The position numbers were made by a program, and so were the translations under genes. From contig JANSWO010000013.1 of NCBI GenBank assembly GCA_024743435.1, positions 62,001 to 126,000 on the forward strand: a DNA stretch of 64,000 bases. Direction: 5' to 3'. This document shows positions 25,878-35,785 of this stretch, piece after piece (position 1 is the stretch's first letter; every line of letters begins with the position of its first letter). A model generated the notes under the pieces. It ran no database searches and was not told the origin of the DNA. It saw only the letters and a list, made by a program, of their open reading frames with translations. Origin of the DNA: Pseudomonadaceae bacterium (GTDB lineage: Bacteria > Pseudomonadota > Gammaproteobacteria > Pseudomonadales > Azotimanducaceae).

Positions 25878-28433
25878 ATGACCTCGGAAGAAAATTCAAT
25901 AAAAACAGAGGTATATGAGTTTTCCGGGTTTGCTCTTGATGTGCCCGCCAGAGAGCTCTGGCAGGCTGAAGAACGGGTCGAAGTACAGCGTCGGGTACTG
26001 GATCTGCTGATTTTCCTGGTGCGTAACCGAGATCGAACGGTTACCAAAGACGAGCTGCAGGATGCGGTATGGCCCGGCACCATCGTGACCGAAGCTGCTC
26101 TCACCCGCGCGGTGATGAAGGCGCGCAAGGCATTGGGGGATTCCGCATCTGCACCGACGTTTGTGCAAACGGTGCATGGTGAGGGTTATCGATTTCTCGC
26201 GCCGGTGGCTGTTTCTGACGATGTTCCGGCGCGTTCAACTGAACCTGCGGTTGATGCATCGCTCCGACGCAGCGATCTGTTCCGGGCCGCCACGACCTAC
26301 GGCGCGATCGCATGGCTGGTGAATCAGGCCGCTGCAATGGTCTGGGAGGCTTTCGAGTGGGACAAACTGCCACTGCAGATCCTCCTGGCTGTGTCGATCA
26401 TTGGCGCACCGGTGCTGTTGGGTTTGGTCTGGTTCTACCGATCAACCAGCACCGGTCTGCGGCGAAGGAGCGAGCTCAGCTCGAATGAAGGGCAGGGTGC
26501 GCATCAGCGCTATCGCTGGACGATTGGCGCCCTTGCTCTGGCGCTGGTTCTGTCGCTCGCTTGGAACTTCAAGCCAGCGCCAACACCTGCCGACTATCTA
26601 CGCATCGCCGTGCTACCGGTCGCCAACGAATCCGGCGAGGGGAGCCTTGATTGGATCGAGCTTGGTTTGATGGGGCTTGTAAACTCGGCGTTGCTCAGCG
26701 GCGGACTGTCGACCGTCGCGAGCGCTGAGGTGCTGCACCTTAGCCCAGTCGATCGAGATGCCAGCCAGCCATTACCGTTGCAACGCTTCGCGACCGATAG
26801 CGGTGCGGGACAAGTTCTGATCTCGAGTTTGCAAAAAGTGGGCGAAGAGTTCGTCGTGACTGGATCCTTAGTGAGCATGGACACCCATACGGCACTGCCT
26901 GGCTTCACGGCTGAAACACCGGCCCAAGCTGCCGCCAACTTTGCGCAACATGTCATCGAAACGCTTTTGCCTGGGCCTGTTGCTGTTGAGAGCGAGTTTC
27001 GTACCGTAGATCCGTTTGTTAACCAGGCCTTCGCTCGAGGCCTGCACGCTTTGATCTCCGGAAACCTCGCAAACGCGCAGGATTTGCTCGAGGTTGCTCG
27101 TGCCGGTGCGCCCGAGGCGTTCTGGCCGGCTTACGAACTGGCCGTGGTACGTCAGCAGAGAGGCGATCTTGAAGGTGCGAAAAATGATCTGACCCGACTG
27201 CTGGAAAGCCATGACGCCAGCCCAGTGCCCGCTCAGCAGGCTCGATTGCACAATGCGCTCGGGATCATCGCTGACCTCTCTGGTGAACTCCCGTCGGCGC
27301 TCGCCCACTACATCGCCGGTATTGATATCGCCAGGAGCCATCAACTGCACGAGGTTCGCGCAAAACTCTGGATTAACCATGCAGTTGCGGAACGCGCACT
27401 CGGTCGGCCGGATGCTGCCGCGGAAAGCCTCGGTCGTGCTCGCGCTGCCTATGCTGCAGCCGGCATCGAGGTCATCAGTGCGGATTTCTATATCGCCCTT
27501 GGCAACACCCGGGCCGACTCAGGTGATGTTACCGGTGCCCAATCTGCATACCGTCAGGCACTGGACAATGCTCGTCTCCGGGACACGCCGAGTGTTGAGG
27601 GAACCGCGCTATCTAACCTGTCCTGGGCAGCTGAGCGACTCTCGGACTATGAAGCGGCCGAAAGTTATCTCATTGAATCGGAAACCTTGCGGCGCAGGAT
27701 AGGCGACAAAGTCGGCTTGATTCGAAGCCAGATTCGCAGAGCGAACCTGCTGTTTTATCGCGGCCGGCTAAGCGATGCGGATGCGATTGCAGAGGCTGTA
27801 CTGCAAGACAGTTACGCGCTGTCGGAGCCGGATCTGCAATCAACCGCCCAAGCGATTCGAGCAGAGGTTGCCCTGGCTCGTGGCGATGCGTTTGATGCCG
27901 CGAGGTGGTTTGAACGCTCACTGGTGATAGAGCGCGAAGGCGGTACACGATATGGCCTATTGCGTGCTGGACTTGGTTTGAGCCGTGCGAAGCTAGCGGC
28001 CGATGAAGTGTCGGCGGCGCGAGCGGCTTTGGCTCAAATGCGAGCCGACAACTCGGTCGATGCGCACTTGCCGGTGTTCGCGCTGAGGGCAGATCGTCAG
28101 GAAGCGCGAATACTGCGTGCCGAAGGCAACCTGGAAGCCGCCGGGGATACGCTCCGACAGGCAATCGATGTTGCCCGGCAGCGTGCGAGCGACGTTCATC
28201 TCGCTCGGTTGGCATCGGACCTTTCTGAACTATTCGTTGCGACGGACAATCTTGACGACGCTCGAATCTGGCTGGGTGTCGCGCTGGAAGCCGAACCCAG
28301 TGAGCCTGAAGTGCTGTTGGCAAAGGTCAGACTCGCGCATGCGGAAAATCGTTTTGACGATCTGGCTGCAGCGGCCTCCGCCCTGGAAGCAGTCTCGGGA
28401 GAACGTTATGCACGGGAAGTGTCCGAGCTGTAA
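25878..28433 (+). CDS. Winged-helix, membrane, TPR regulator (CadC-like)
   Basis: An 851-residue putative transcription regulator. Residues about 12-110 are an OmpR/PhoB-type winged helix (RTVTKDELQDAVWPG, then RAVMKARKALGD and VQTVHGEGYRF). Two or three hydrophobic segments follow at about 136-186 and 210-230. The rest is a long array of TPR-like helices. DNA binding at the cytoplasmic end with sensing outside the membrane is the CadC mode. A+G-rich AAAAAGG lies before the ATG. It is divergent from the globin-methyltransferase gene with 131 bases between the starts, so it probably controls that gene or itself. The signal is unknown. Confidence 0.85.
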   Translation: MTSEENSIKTEVYEFSGFALDVPARELWQAEERVEVQRRVLDLLIFLVRNRDRTVTKDELQDAVWPGTIVTEAALTRAVMKARKALGDSASAPTFVQTVHGEGYRFLAPVAVSDDVPARSTEPAVDASLRRSDLFRAATTYGAIAWLVNQAAAMVWEAFEWDKLPLQILLAVSIIGAPVLLGLVWFYRSTSTGLRRRSELSSNEGQGAHQRYRWTIGALALALVLSLAWNFKPAPTPADYLRIAVLPVANESGEGSLDWIELGLMGLVNSALLSGGLSTVASAEVLHLSPVDRDASQPLPLQRFATDSGAGQVLISSLQKVGEEFVVTGSLVSMDTHTALPGFTAETPAQAAANFAQHVIETLLPGPVAVESEFRTVDPFVNQAFARGLHALISGNLANAQDLLEVARAGAPEAFWPAYELAVVRQQRGDLEGAKNDLTRLLESHDASPVPAQQARLHNALGIIADLSGELPSALAHYIAGIDIARSHQLHEVRAKLWINHAVAERALGRPDAAAESLGRARAAYAAAGIEVISADFYIALGNTRADSGDVTGAQSAYRQALDNARLRDTPSVEGTALSNLSWAAERLSDYEAAESYLIESETLRRRIGDKVGLIRSQIRRANLLFYRGRLSDADAIAEAVLQDSYALSEPDLQSTAQAIRAEVALARGDAFDAARWFERSLVIEREGGTRYGLLRAGLGLSRAKLAADEVSAARAALAQMRADNSVDAHLPVFALRADRQEARILRAEGNLEAAGDTLRQAIDVARQRASDVHLARLASDLSELFVATDNLDDARIWLGVALEAEPSEPEVLLAKVRLAHAENRFDDLAAAASALEAVSGERYAREVSEL

Positions 28434-28505
28434 AAATTTTCTATGGCGTGAGTCGACATCCGATTCGGCTCGCGGCATCAGATCTGTTGCGGGACGGTTA
28501 ACGCT

Positions 28506-29708
28506 TCAGTTGCTTGTCTTAGTCGTCTTCTCAGTGGAGTTGGTTGCATACAGCAGCGCAACTGACAACCAGCTCGTGACGCAGGCGACGATAGCTAGAG
28601 GGGCAAGGCCAATGCTAATGAAGGGAGCGGCGATGGCCGTGCCAGCTGCTGCGATGAATAGAATAAACAGCATCACCAAGGCAGCGCCACGCGCATCGTC
28701 ATCGCCCGATGCAACAATCGCTCGGTAGAAACCGGGCGGCCCCCGTACACCCAAACCCAGGTTGACGATGAGAAACAAGGGCCACAGTACCTTCGGGTTA
28801 GCGCCGTCTACGACGGCGTAGCCAACGATCAGCAACAGGCCAACGGCCGACATGAGCGAGCCAGCTTTGATGGTTTCCTCGCTGCCGAAGCGGGCGACCA
28901 GGCGATCGGCAAGGTTAGCGGCGACAATAAAGAACGAGATGCCCAACACCTGCATGGTGACAAAGTCGGAGAGACTGCCGTCCATGGCCGTTGTGATCAC
29001 TGCGGGTGCGCCGAAGACGAATATCAGCAGGCCGCCCAGTGTGAACGCCTGACTGCCGGCAAAGCGCAGAAACTCGGTGTTTCGTACAAGCCGTCGATAG
29101 CCATGCTCGGCGCCTCGCGCTCGCCGGCTTGGGACGGATTTCAATACCGCAAGCCAACATACGCTCAGTAGCCCGGCGAGCACAGCGGTAAGCTGAAACG
29201 ACGCCTGCCAGTTGTAGGTGATGAGTAGCCAGTAGCCGAGAATGGGCGCCAAAGCAGGCACAATCGACTCGATGCTGCCAAGCAGTCCCATGGCACGTAG
29301 TGCGCCTCGCTCATCGAGAAGCGATCGAATGATGCCTGGCCCAAAAACGGCTGGAGCCGCAGCAAAGAGGCCCTGAAAGAAGCGCTGTCCGATCAGGCTG
29401 TCGAGCGATGTAGTTGACGCAGCGGTCGCAGACAGGATGGCAAATCCAAGCAATGAGGCAACCAAAAGCCAGCGGGAATCCATGCGAGCGCCAAGCTCGC
29501 CAAAGCAGATGAATCCGATTGCACTGCCGAAGGAAAACGTTGCGAGCACGAGTTGTGAGCGCTCAACGGTACCGCCGAGGAAATCCGGTAGGCTTGGCAC
29601 AGCAGGCAAGACAAGGTCGGTGCCGGCTAGCCCTACCGTTGTGCTGAGCACGACCAGAGTGAGCAGCAGCCATACGGGCGCCGCGCGCGTCGGTGAAGAA
29701 GCCGACAA
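28506..29708 (-). CDS. MFS drug-efflux transporter (Bcr/CflA type)
   Basis: A 400-residue transporter with twelve hydrophobic segments. Marks of the Bcr/CflA branch are DLVLPAVPSLPDFLGG near the N-terminus, FSFGSAIGFICFGELG, and GQRFFQGLFAAAPAVFGPGII in helix 4/5. A TTG start is used, as no ATG is near the first helix. It follows the SIMPL-domain gene by only 5 bases, so the two are co-transcribed. Substrate is unknown; it would export small hydrophobic compounds using the proton gradient. Confidence 0.9.
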   Translation of the reverse strand: MSASSPTRAAPVWLLLTLVVLSTTVGLAGTDLVLPAVPSLPDFLGGTVERSQLVLATFSFGSAIGFICFGELGARMDSRWLLVASLLGFAILSATAASTTSLDSLIGQRFFQGLFAAAPAVFGPGIIRSLLDERGALRAMGLLGSIESIVPALAPILGYWLLITYNWQASFQLTAVLAGLLSVCWLAVLKSVPSRRARGAEHGYRRLVRNTEFLRFAGSQAFTLGGLLIFVFGAPAVITTAMDGSLSDFVTMQVLGISFFIVAANLADRLVARFGSEETIKAGSLMSAVGLLLIVGYAVVDGANPKVLWPLFLIVNLGLGVRGPPGFYRAIVASGDDDARGAALVMLFILFIAAAGTAIAAPFISIGLAPLAIVACVTSWLSVALLYATNSTEKTTKTSN

Positions 29709-29713
29709 GCGGT

Positions 29714-30457
29714 TTATTCCGTCAAGTAGAAGGTTATGGTCGTCACTACGCGCACGTCTTTCTCAATTTTTTGCGTGTCGCTGTATTCCTCGCCAGCATC
29801 GCGAACGAAGAAGCTGCCCTGACGGGCGCTACGAATGCCGCCCACCTCGATACCAGCGTTGCTGGCAAATTCGTTTGCGGCGATACGCGCGTTGGTGGTT
29901 GCTTCCTTGAGCATGTCCGGTTTGATGTCGTTCAAGCCGGTGAATCGATAGGCGGGTGAGTTATTCGAGATGTCAATTCCGTCTGCAATCAGACGATTTA
30001 CCTTGCCACGAACTTCCGGGATCAATCCCACGTTGGACGTCTCAACCGAGATGCTGCCGGCCAGTATGTGGCGCTCATCGACGAGGTTTTGATCGTCGTC
30101 GCGATATTCCTGGTAGCGATAGTCAACGACACCCTCGGTGATCTCGTCGTCGGTCAGACCGGCTTCCATGAGAAGCGCGATAATCTGATCACGATGAGAC
30201 TCGCTGAGTGCGTACAGCGCGGGAACTTCGGCGCGAGAGGCTCCGGCCACTCGATAGGAGACTGTCCAGTTGGCGAGGTCCGAGCGCACCCGTCGTTCCG
30301 CCAAGCCTTTCGCCTCGGCTGTGTTGATCGCTGTGTGAGACTTACTCAGCGTTTCGCTGGCGAAGTAGCCCGCCGTTGCGATACCTGCAGCGAGGAGCGC
30401 ACTGGCGACAACTATCGTGGGAGATGAAATGCCTGACATGAGTGGAGCCTTGTTCAT
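29714..30457 (-). CDS. SIMPL-domain periplasmic protein (DUF541)
   Basis: A 247-residue protein with one N-terminal hydrophobic segment (VVASALLAAGIATAGYF) and a DUF541/SIMPL domain: AEAKGLAERRVRSDLANWTVSYR, then GIDISNNSPAYRFTGLND and ATTNARIAANEFASNAG. Members are exported or membrane-anchored and have been linked to stress and interaction with signalling complexes. Two starts are possible (30457 and 30439). It is directly upstream of the MFS pump and shortly downstream of the hybrid kinase, which makes an envelope-stress role for the cluster plausible but unproved. Confidence 0.88.
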   Translation of the reverse strand: MNKAPLMSGISSPTIVVASALLAAGIATAGYFASETLSKSHTAINTAEAKGLAERRVRSDLANWTVSYRVAGASRAEVPALYALSESHRDQIIALLMEAGLTDDEITEGVVDYRYQEYRDDDQNLVDERHILAGSISVETSNVGLIPEVRGKVNRLIADGIDISNNSPAYRFTGLNDIKPDMLKEATTNARIAANEFASNAGIEVGGIRSARQGSFFVRDAGEEYSDTQKIEKDVRVVTTITFYLTE

Positions 30458-30552
30458 CGAAAGTTACGCGCTTCGGGAGGCACTGGGTTGGCGCCGCGTG
30501 ACAACGGTTCATCTCTGGATTGTCGCATAGCAGCGCGAGCGTCAAAAAGGGC

Positions 30553-32397
30553 CTAGCTGCGAGCCGCCTGCACGGAAACACCCAGCCGATTGAGCGCGTT
30601 GTAGAGTGCCTCTGCGGCGAACGGCTTCTGCAATATTTGCAGGTTTGGGTCTTGCCGCTGTAGCGCTGATGTTGCTGAAGACGCGTAGCCCGTGACGAGG
30701 ATTACCGGCAGGGATGGTTGCGTGTCTCGCAACTGAGACAGAGCTGCCAGCCCGTCGAGGTTGGGCATGCTGACATCCATGATCAGTGCTGAGACGCTTG
30801 GCTGTTTGAGCTTCAACCTCTCGAGCACTTCCAAGCCGTCGCATGCGAATTCGACGTCAACCTTCTTGCGGGAGAGTAGGGCGGCGAGGACCTCTCGTAC
30901 CGAGGGCTCATCGTCGGCGACGAGGACGCAGGTTGCCGATGATTCGGTTGCAGATATCTTTGATACAGGGATCGATGCACTGCTATCGCTTTCACGCTGC
31001 GTCGTTCCAGGTAACCAAACCGTGATCGCCGTTCCTTGCTCACGCTCGTGCTCAAGCGTTACACCACCGCCCATGGAATGAATGATCCCGGCGACCGAGG
31101 CAAGACCGAGCCCTCGTCCCTGAGGCTTGGTCGTCGTAAAAGGATCGAAGAGTTTGTCAGCAACTTCGACCGGTATGCCGCAACCTTCATCACTAACGGT
31201 GATGCGTGCGTACTGACCAACCGCCAGCGTTGAGCCATCTGAGACGCTAGTGAGTGGCACACCGACTTCGACGCAGGTCAACGTCAGTTCGACTTCTCCC
31301 AATCCGTCGCCGTAACTTTCGGCGGCGTTTCGGATCAGATTCACCACGACCTGGTCGAGCTGCGTTGGATCACCCTGCACAAACACTTGCTGGTCTGCGT
31401 TTAGACGAATCCGGCTGCCTTTCGGGATTGTGGATTGCGCCAGAACAACCGCTGTGGACAGGCGCGCTTTCATGTCTACGGTGATCAACGTCTGATGACC
31501 GCGACCGGTATAGTCGAGCAGCTGAGCAGCAAGCTCGCGAGCTCGCTCACTCGCTAGATCTACGGCCTGCAGGTGATCTAATGCGTCGTTGTCACGGCTT
31601 TGCATCGCAGACTTCGCAAGGTCGCTGTGGCCGATGATCGACGTAAGAAAGCCATTCAGATCGTGTGCCAGACGCCCAGCCATCAGGTTCAGGCTCTCGG
31701 TCCGATCGTGTTCGCTTAGTTTCAGGTCGAGCAGGCGCTGGGCCTTGTGGCGCTTGTCCAATTGCCAATGCGCTTCCCGTTCGCTAGCTAGAGCGTCCTC
31801 CCAGATTCGCCGATGCACCAGCATGCTCGCGAATGTAGGAATGAGCACCGTGATGCTGCCCGCGAGTGGTAACCAGGTGGGGTAAGGGTCGGCAACAAAG
31901 GAGACAGGCGCGATCATGCCAATCACTAGTGCCAGCAGCATCAGGCAGGACCAGATGAACGATGCTCGGATGCTGCAAATCATCATGGTAAGCAGTGGGA
32001 TTGCCGGTGCGAACAGGGCGGCAAACGGCAACTGGCCCGTTGCGTAGATGCTCGCAAAACCACAGGAAAGCACAAGGCCAGCGGGCACACAGTTGTTTGC
32101 GATGGCAATCGCAGTCGTTGGGTGGCCTGCAAGTAGGCGCAGTATAGGAACGACCGCGACGAACAGTGTGAGAGAGGAAAATGTGATCGTGCGAAGCGCG
32201 TTATCAAATATCTCCCAGGCGACGACTAGCGTTGTGACGGCCGCGGCGATCGCCAGCAAGCTCGTCACCGTGGCGATGCGCACTCGAACCAGCTGTTGCT
32301 GAGTCAACTGCCGGACGAGCCGCTGTCCGATGAGCTGATCGCCGCGCCGCGTAATTCTGGCTTCCCAGCCGCTGATGGGCTGTGTTGTCGTGCTCAT
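30553..32397 (-). CDS. Membrane hybrid sensor histidine kinase
   Basis: A 614-residue hybrid kinase. About six hydrophobic segments lie in residues 40-195. The dimerisation helix has His245 (LAHDLNGFLTSIIGHS), the catalytic domain has VVNLIRNAAESYG (N box), VSDEGCGIP (G1) and GRGLGLASVAGI (G2). A receiver domain follows with acidic VADDEPS, phospho-acceptor Asp541 (MDVSMPNLDG) and Lys591. No DNA-binding domain is present, so a further partner (Hpt or regulator) would be needed. The gene lies 10 bases after the serine hydrolase and before SIMPL and MFS, so the set may be an operon responding to a membrane signal. Confidence 0.93.
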   Translation of the reverse strand: MSTTTQPISGWEARITRRGDQLIGQRLVRQLTQQQLVRVRIATVTSLLAIAAAVTTLVVAWEIFDNALRTITFSSLTLFVAVVPILRLLAGHPTTAIAIANNCVPAGLVLSCGFASIYATGQLPFAALFAPAIPLLTMMICSIRASFIWSCLMLLALVIGMIAPVSFVADPYPTWLPLAGSITVLIPTFASMLVHRRIWEDALASEREAHWQLDKRHKAQRLLDLKLSEHDRTESLNLMAGRLAHDLNGFLTSIIGHSDLAKSAMQSRDNDALDHLQAVDLASERARELAAQLLDYTGRGHQTLITVDMKARLSTAVVLAQSTIPKGSRIRLNADQQVFVQGDPTQLDQVVVNLIRNAAESYGDGLGEVELTLTCVEVGVPLTSVSDGSTLAVGQYARITVSDEGCGIPVEVADKLFDPFTTTKPQGRGLGLASVAGIIHSMGGGVTLEHEREQGTAITVWLPGTTQRESDSSASIPVSKISATESSATCVLVADDEPSVREVLAALLSRKKVDVEFACDGLEVLERLKLKQPSVSALIMDVSMPNLDGLAALSQLRDTQPSLPVILVTGYASSATSALQRQDPNLQILQKPFAAEALYNALNRLGVSVQAARS

Positions 32398-32407
32398 TGC
32401 TATTCGG

Positions 32408-33445
32408 CTAGCCTTCGAGGCTACCGACGATCTCTTCGAGAGCTAGCCAGAGTGGCGGTGCATCGTCTTCGCCGGTGCGACCGCAGCGAACGACCATGGC
32501 GTCGTTTTCCGGCGCAAGCAGAACGCGCTGGCCGTCGTAGCCTGACGCATAAAACATCGGTTTGCTCGGGTGCAGCCACCAATGCGCGCCATAGGCGTCC
32601 ACGCCGTCGTTGTAGGTTGCGCGCCGTGCATAGTCCACCCAGCCTTCGGGCAGTATGCGCTGGCCATCCCAGATGCCGTCGCGCAGGTACAACAATCCGA
32701 AGCGTGCGAAATCCTGGGGCGTGGCGAGTAGGAAAGAAGAACCGATGAACGTGTTGGTGTTGTCGAAGCGCGGCGTTGGCGTACGCATGCCAATCGGCTC
32801 GAACAATTCATCGCGCATGAAATCGAGCATACCGGTTGCGCCTCCGCCGATGGCATCTCGCAGGACTCGGCAGATGATGTTTGTCGTGCCACTGCTGTAA
32901 GACCAGAAGCTTCCCGGTGGCTGCGCAAGCGGTTTGTTCGCGGCATAACCGCCCATGTCGATACGACCATCCATGCTGAGCATCGTGATCACGTCGGATA
33001 TGGAATCGTCCACATAGTCCTCACGAAACTCCAGGCCAGACGACATGCGTAGTAGTTGATCCAGGGTGATGTGGCGCCTTGGATCATCACCGCTTTGCCA
33101 TTCGGGTACTGCGGCCGGAGCATGGATGTCGAGCATGTCTTTGCCGACGGCGATGCCCACCAGCGCGTGGGTAATGCTCTTGGCCATGGACCAGGAGTAC
33201 TGCAGATAAAAGGCGTTCGATCCCATACCGTAACGCTCGACGAGAATTCGGCCACGCTGGATGATCAACAGCCCGTAGGTTCTGCCGACCGCCGTACTGG
33301 CGTCAAACAGAGGCTCGACGATGGCATCTATGCGTTTCTGCGTCGCTGTCGGGAGGCTCGCTCGCGGCCATTGTCGGGTAGGCCAGGGCGTATCCGTGGG
33401 TTGGCTGGGAAGCGGTGTATTTGTGTGCTCGATTGTCGCGCTCAT
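32408..33445 (-). CDS. Serine hydrolase, beta-lactamase/class C-like
   Basis: A 345-residue penicillin-binding-fold enzyme. The nucleophile is in WSMAKSITH (SxxK), the second motif is YSSGTTN (YxN), and the late motif includes GYDGQRV. Such sequences are found in 6-aminohexanoate-dimer hydrolases and esterases as well as beta-lactamases. No signal peptide is seen at the start, which suggests a cytoplasmic enzyme. GGAG lies 8 bases before the ATG at 33445. It is 20 bases downstream of the MATE gene, and 10 bases upstream of the kinase. The substrate is not evident. Confidence 0.87.
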   Translation of the reverse strand: MSATIEHTNTPLPSQPTDTPWPTRQWPRASLPTATQKRIDAIVEPLFDASTAVGRTYGLLIIQRGRILVERYGMGSNAFYLQYSWSMAKSITHALVGIAVGKDMLDIHAPAAVPEWQSGDDPRRHITLDQLLRMSSGLEFREDYVDDSISDVITMLSMDGRIDMGGYAANKPLAQPPGSFWSYSSGTTNIICRVLRDAIGGGATGMLDFMRDELFEPIGMRTPTPRFDNTNTFIGSSFLLATPQDFARFGLLYLRDGIWDGQRILPEGWVDYARRATYNDGVDAYGAHWWLHPSKPMFYASGYDGQRVLLAPENDAMVVRCGRTGEDDAPPLWLALEEIVGSLEG

Positions 33446-33464
33446 GTTGGGCTCCAAAGAATCG

Positions 33465-34835
33465 CTATCTGGTGGCGGTCGACAACTGGGCTTCGATGCC
33501 TGGGTAGCGCCACAGTAAGATTACGCTGCGAACGATAAAGAACACAGACATGCCGAGCCAGATGCCGTGGTTGCCGAGCACCGGTATCGCGAGCCAAGTG
33601 CAGAGAGCGTACGCGGCGAACGATATGGCCATCGCGTTTCGCAGTGTTGCCGTTTGGGTTGTCCCGATGAAGACGCCATCGAGCTGGAATGCGATGACGC
33701 TGAGCAGCGGCGCGGCAACCACCCAGGGCAGATAGGTCAGTGCGCTGTCGATGAGTTCGCGCTGGTCTGTCATCAAGCTGATGAGTAGCGGCCCAGCCCC
33801 GGCATACAACATTGCGATCGCGATGGACGTGCCGACTGCCCAAACCCCGGTTTTGATGCTGACGTCGCGCAGGCGCCGGGCATCTTTGCCACCATAGGCT
33901 TCGCCGGCGAGTGTTTCGGCGGAGTGGGCAAAGGCGTCAAGCGCAAAAGCCATTGTCATCATGAGTTGCATGAGAATTGCGTTCGCTGCCAACACGACAG
34001 AACCGAAGCGCGCACCAAAAACCGCGAAGAGAAGAAAAGGCAGTTGCACGAACAGAGAGCGAACGATCAGGTTGCCGCTAACCTGGAACAGTGACATCAG
34101 CCTGGCTCGATTAAAGATCTCCTGTCGCTGAGGTTGTTTAGCACCCGCTGCCCGCAGTGCGCGCCAGGCTAGTAACAAGCCGACGAGAGCGCCGCACCAC
34201 TCGGCTATTGCGGTGCCGGTTGCGACTCCCTCGACACCCCAGCCGAAGCCGACCACAAACAGAAAGTCTAGCCCGATGTTGGTTATGTTGGTCACGGCTG
34301 ACACAACGAGCGACAGCCCCATTCGCTGCGTGCCGAAGAGAACGCCGAACACCACATATTGCAGAAGCACCGCTGGCAGGCCAAACAGGCGTATATCGAA
34401 ATACACAGCAGCTTTGTCTTCGACGAGCGTACTGGCCTCGAACACGAGCAGCCCGCCGGTTTTCAACAACCCGGATACAGACAACATGAGCGCTGCAAAG
34501 GCGCCGGCGATCATGAGTGCGCGCAGCGCGACCGCGCTTAGTTCTACCGATTGTTTGCTGCCGAATGCCTGAGCGACCAGCGCTGTGGTGCCCATGCGCA
34601 GAAAACCGTAGCTCCAATACAGCGCTGTGAAGATGGCGCTGCCCACGGCGACTGCCGCGAGGTAGCTGGGATCGCTCATGTGCCCCATGACAGCCGTATC
34701 AACGAGGCCAACGAGCGGCGCGCTCAGGTTAGCGATGATGATTGGCCAGGACAGCGCCCAAACCTTGCGATGGCGCAATGGTTCGCTGTTTGTTTGCAAC
34801 GCAGCCGTCGACTCAGTAGTCGGCGACTTGCTCAC
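33465..34835 (-). CDS. MATE-family efflux transporter (DinF type)
   Basis: A 456-residue transporter with twelve hydrophobic segments. The first helix block WALSWPIIIANLSAPLVGLVD and the second GSAIFTALYWSYGFLRMGTTALVAQAFG are typical of DinF-type MATE proteins. Two halves of similar structure are visible. The start is a GTG with GGGTGAG near it. It lies between the PDZ protein and the serine hydrolase on the same strand. It would export cationic drugs or endogenous compounds. Confidence 0.93.
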   Translation of the reverse strand: MSKSPTTESTAALQTNSEPLRHRKVWALSWPIIIANLSAPLVGLVDTAVMGHMSDPSYLAAVAVGSAIFTALYWSYGFLRMGTTALVAQAFGSKQSVELSAVALRALMIAGAFAALMLSVSGLLKTGGLLVFEASTLVEDKAAVYFDIRLFGLPAVLLQYVVFGVLFGTQRMGLSLVVSAVTNITNIGLDFLFVVGFGWGVEGVATGTAIAEWCGALVGLLLAWRALRAAGAKQPQRQEIFNRARLMSLFQVSGNLIVRSLFVQLPFLLFAVFGARFGSVVLAANAILMQLMMTMAFALDAFAHSAETLAGEAYGGKDARRLRDVSIKTGVWAVGTSIAIAMLYAGAGPLLISLMTDQRELIDSALTYLPWVVAAPLLSVIAFQLDGVFIGTTQTATLRNAMAISFAAYALCTWLAIPVLGNHGIWLGMSVFFIVRSVILLWRYPGIEAQLSTATR

Positions 34836-34853
34836 CTCACCCGCCCGTTTGGC

Positions 34854-35702
34854 TTATTCCTGGTCTGGATCAGAGAAGCCTCGCCGGGAAGTCAGGCCGA
34901 GAGGGCCGCGGGGAACGTACAGATTCAGCCGTTCCCCGTCGCGTAGGACGGTCACAGGAATCTGCTCGCCGGCGTCACCGGAGGCGGCAATTCGCAGCAG
35001 GTCCGAGTTGGCGTAGACCCGGGTGTCGTCAACGGCGTACAGCGTGTCACCATTACGGATGCCTGCAATCTCGGCAGGGGAACCCTGCAGCGTGCTGCGT
35101 ACGACCACTCGGTTTGGCTGTCCGGTCGCGTACAGGTAGCGGTCGAAGGCGTCTTCGCCGTAGTCCTGGGTAAGCGAATCGCGAATGCTAGGCAGTGACG
35201 CAGCAGCCTCGCGTAATTGTCCAGGGTTCCAGCCCTCGCGTAGTGCCTCGTAGCGAAGCTGAAGACGAGCGTAGGTGGCCTCGTCTGCGAGTCGGACAAT
35301 GTCATCCGCCTGGCTGGCGGTGAAACCCGCTTCAATCAGTGCCTGCGGATCAACGCCTCGTGGTCTCGCGGTTGTGCCGGCACTGACTTCGCCTTCGAGC
35401 TGAACATCCTGCTCGCGTTGCTCAACCGCCATGTTGGCCAGAGCTTCACGAATCTCTTCGACACTCGCAGACACTTCAGCCAGTTCACTGGCGCTCTCCG
35501 CCTGGCCATCAATCAGGCCCTGGAGTACCGATGCCAGGCCGTCGCCGATTGCGTCGCTGGCCTTCAGCGCATTGACGTCCGCGCTCAAGTCGATACCGCT
35601 TGTTGCCGCATCGGGAGTGGGGCTGCTTTGGCCGTAGAGCGTGCCGGCAATGAAGCCGATCGCAAGGCACGCAACGATGATCGCAAGGACGCGCATGGAC
35701 AC
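34854..35702 (-). CDS. PDZ-domain membrane-anchored protein
   Basis: A 282-residue protein with a single N-terminal hydrophobic segment (VLAIIVACLAIGFIAGTL), a coiled-coil or helical stretch (residues about 55-100), a helical middle part and a C-terminal PDZ domain: GSPAEIAGIRNGDTLYAVDD and IPVTVLRDGERLNLYVPRG. There is no protease domain, so it is not a DegP-type enzyme; it probably acts as an adaptor. A GTG start (with GGAGAG 8 bases before it) or ATG two codons later are both possible. It heads the minus-strand run that continues with MATE. Confidence 0.8.
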   Translation of the reverse strand: MSMRVLAIIVACLAIGFIAGTLYGQSSPTPDAATSGIDLSADVNALKASDAIGDGLASVLQGLIDGQAESASELAEVSASVEEIREALANMAVEQREQDVQLEGEVSAGTTARPRGVDPQALIEAGFTASQADDIVRLADEATYARLQLRYEALREGWNPGQLREAAASLPSIRDSLTQDYGEDAFDRYLYATGQPNRVVVRSTLQGSPAEIAGIRNGDTLYAVDDTRVYANSDLLRIAASGDAGEQIPVTVLRDGERLNLYVPRGPLGLTSRRGFSDPDQE

Positions 35703-35785
35703 TGTTATGCTCTCCGATCTGTCTCAATCGAGTGGTTCTGTCTCGCCTGGAACAGGATGAGCAGGGCCCGGGAATAGGTCAACCG

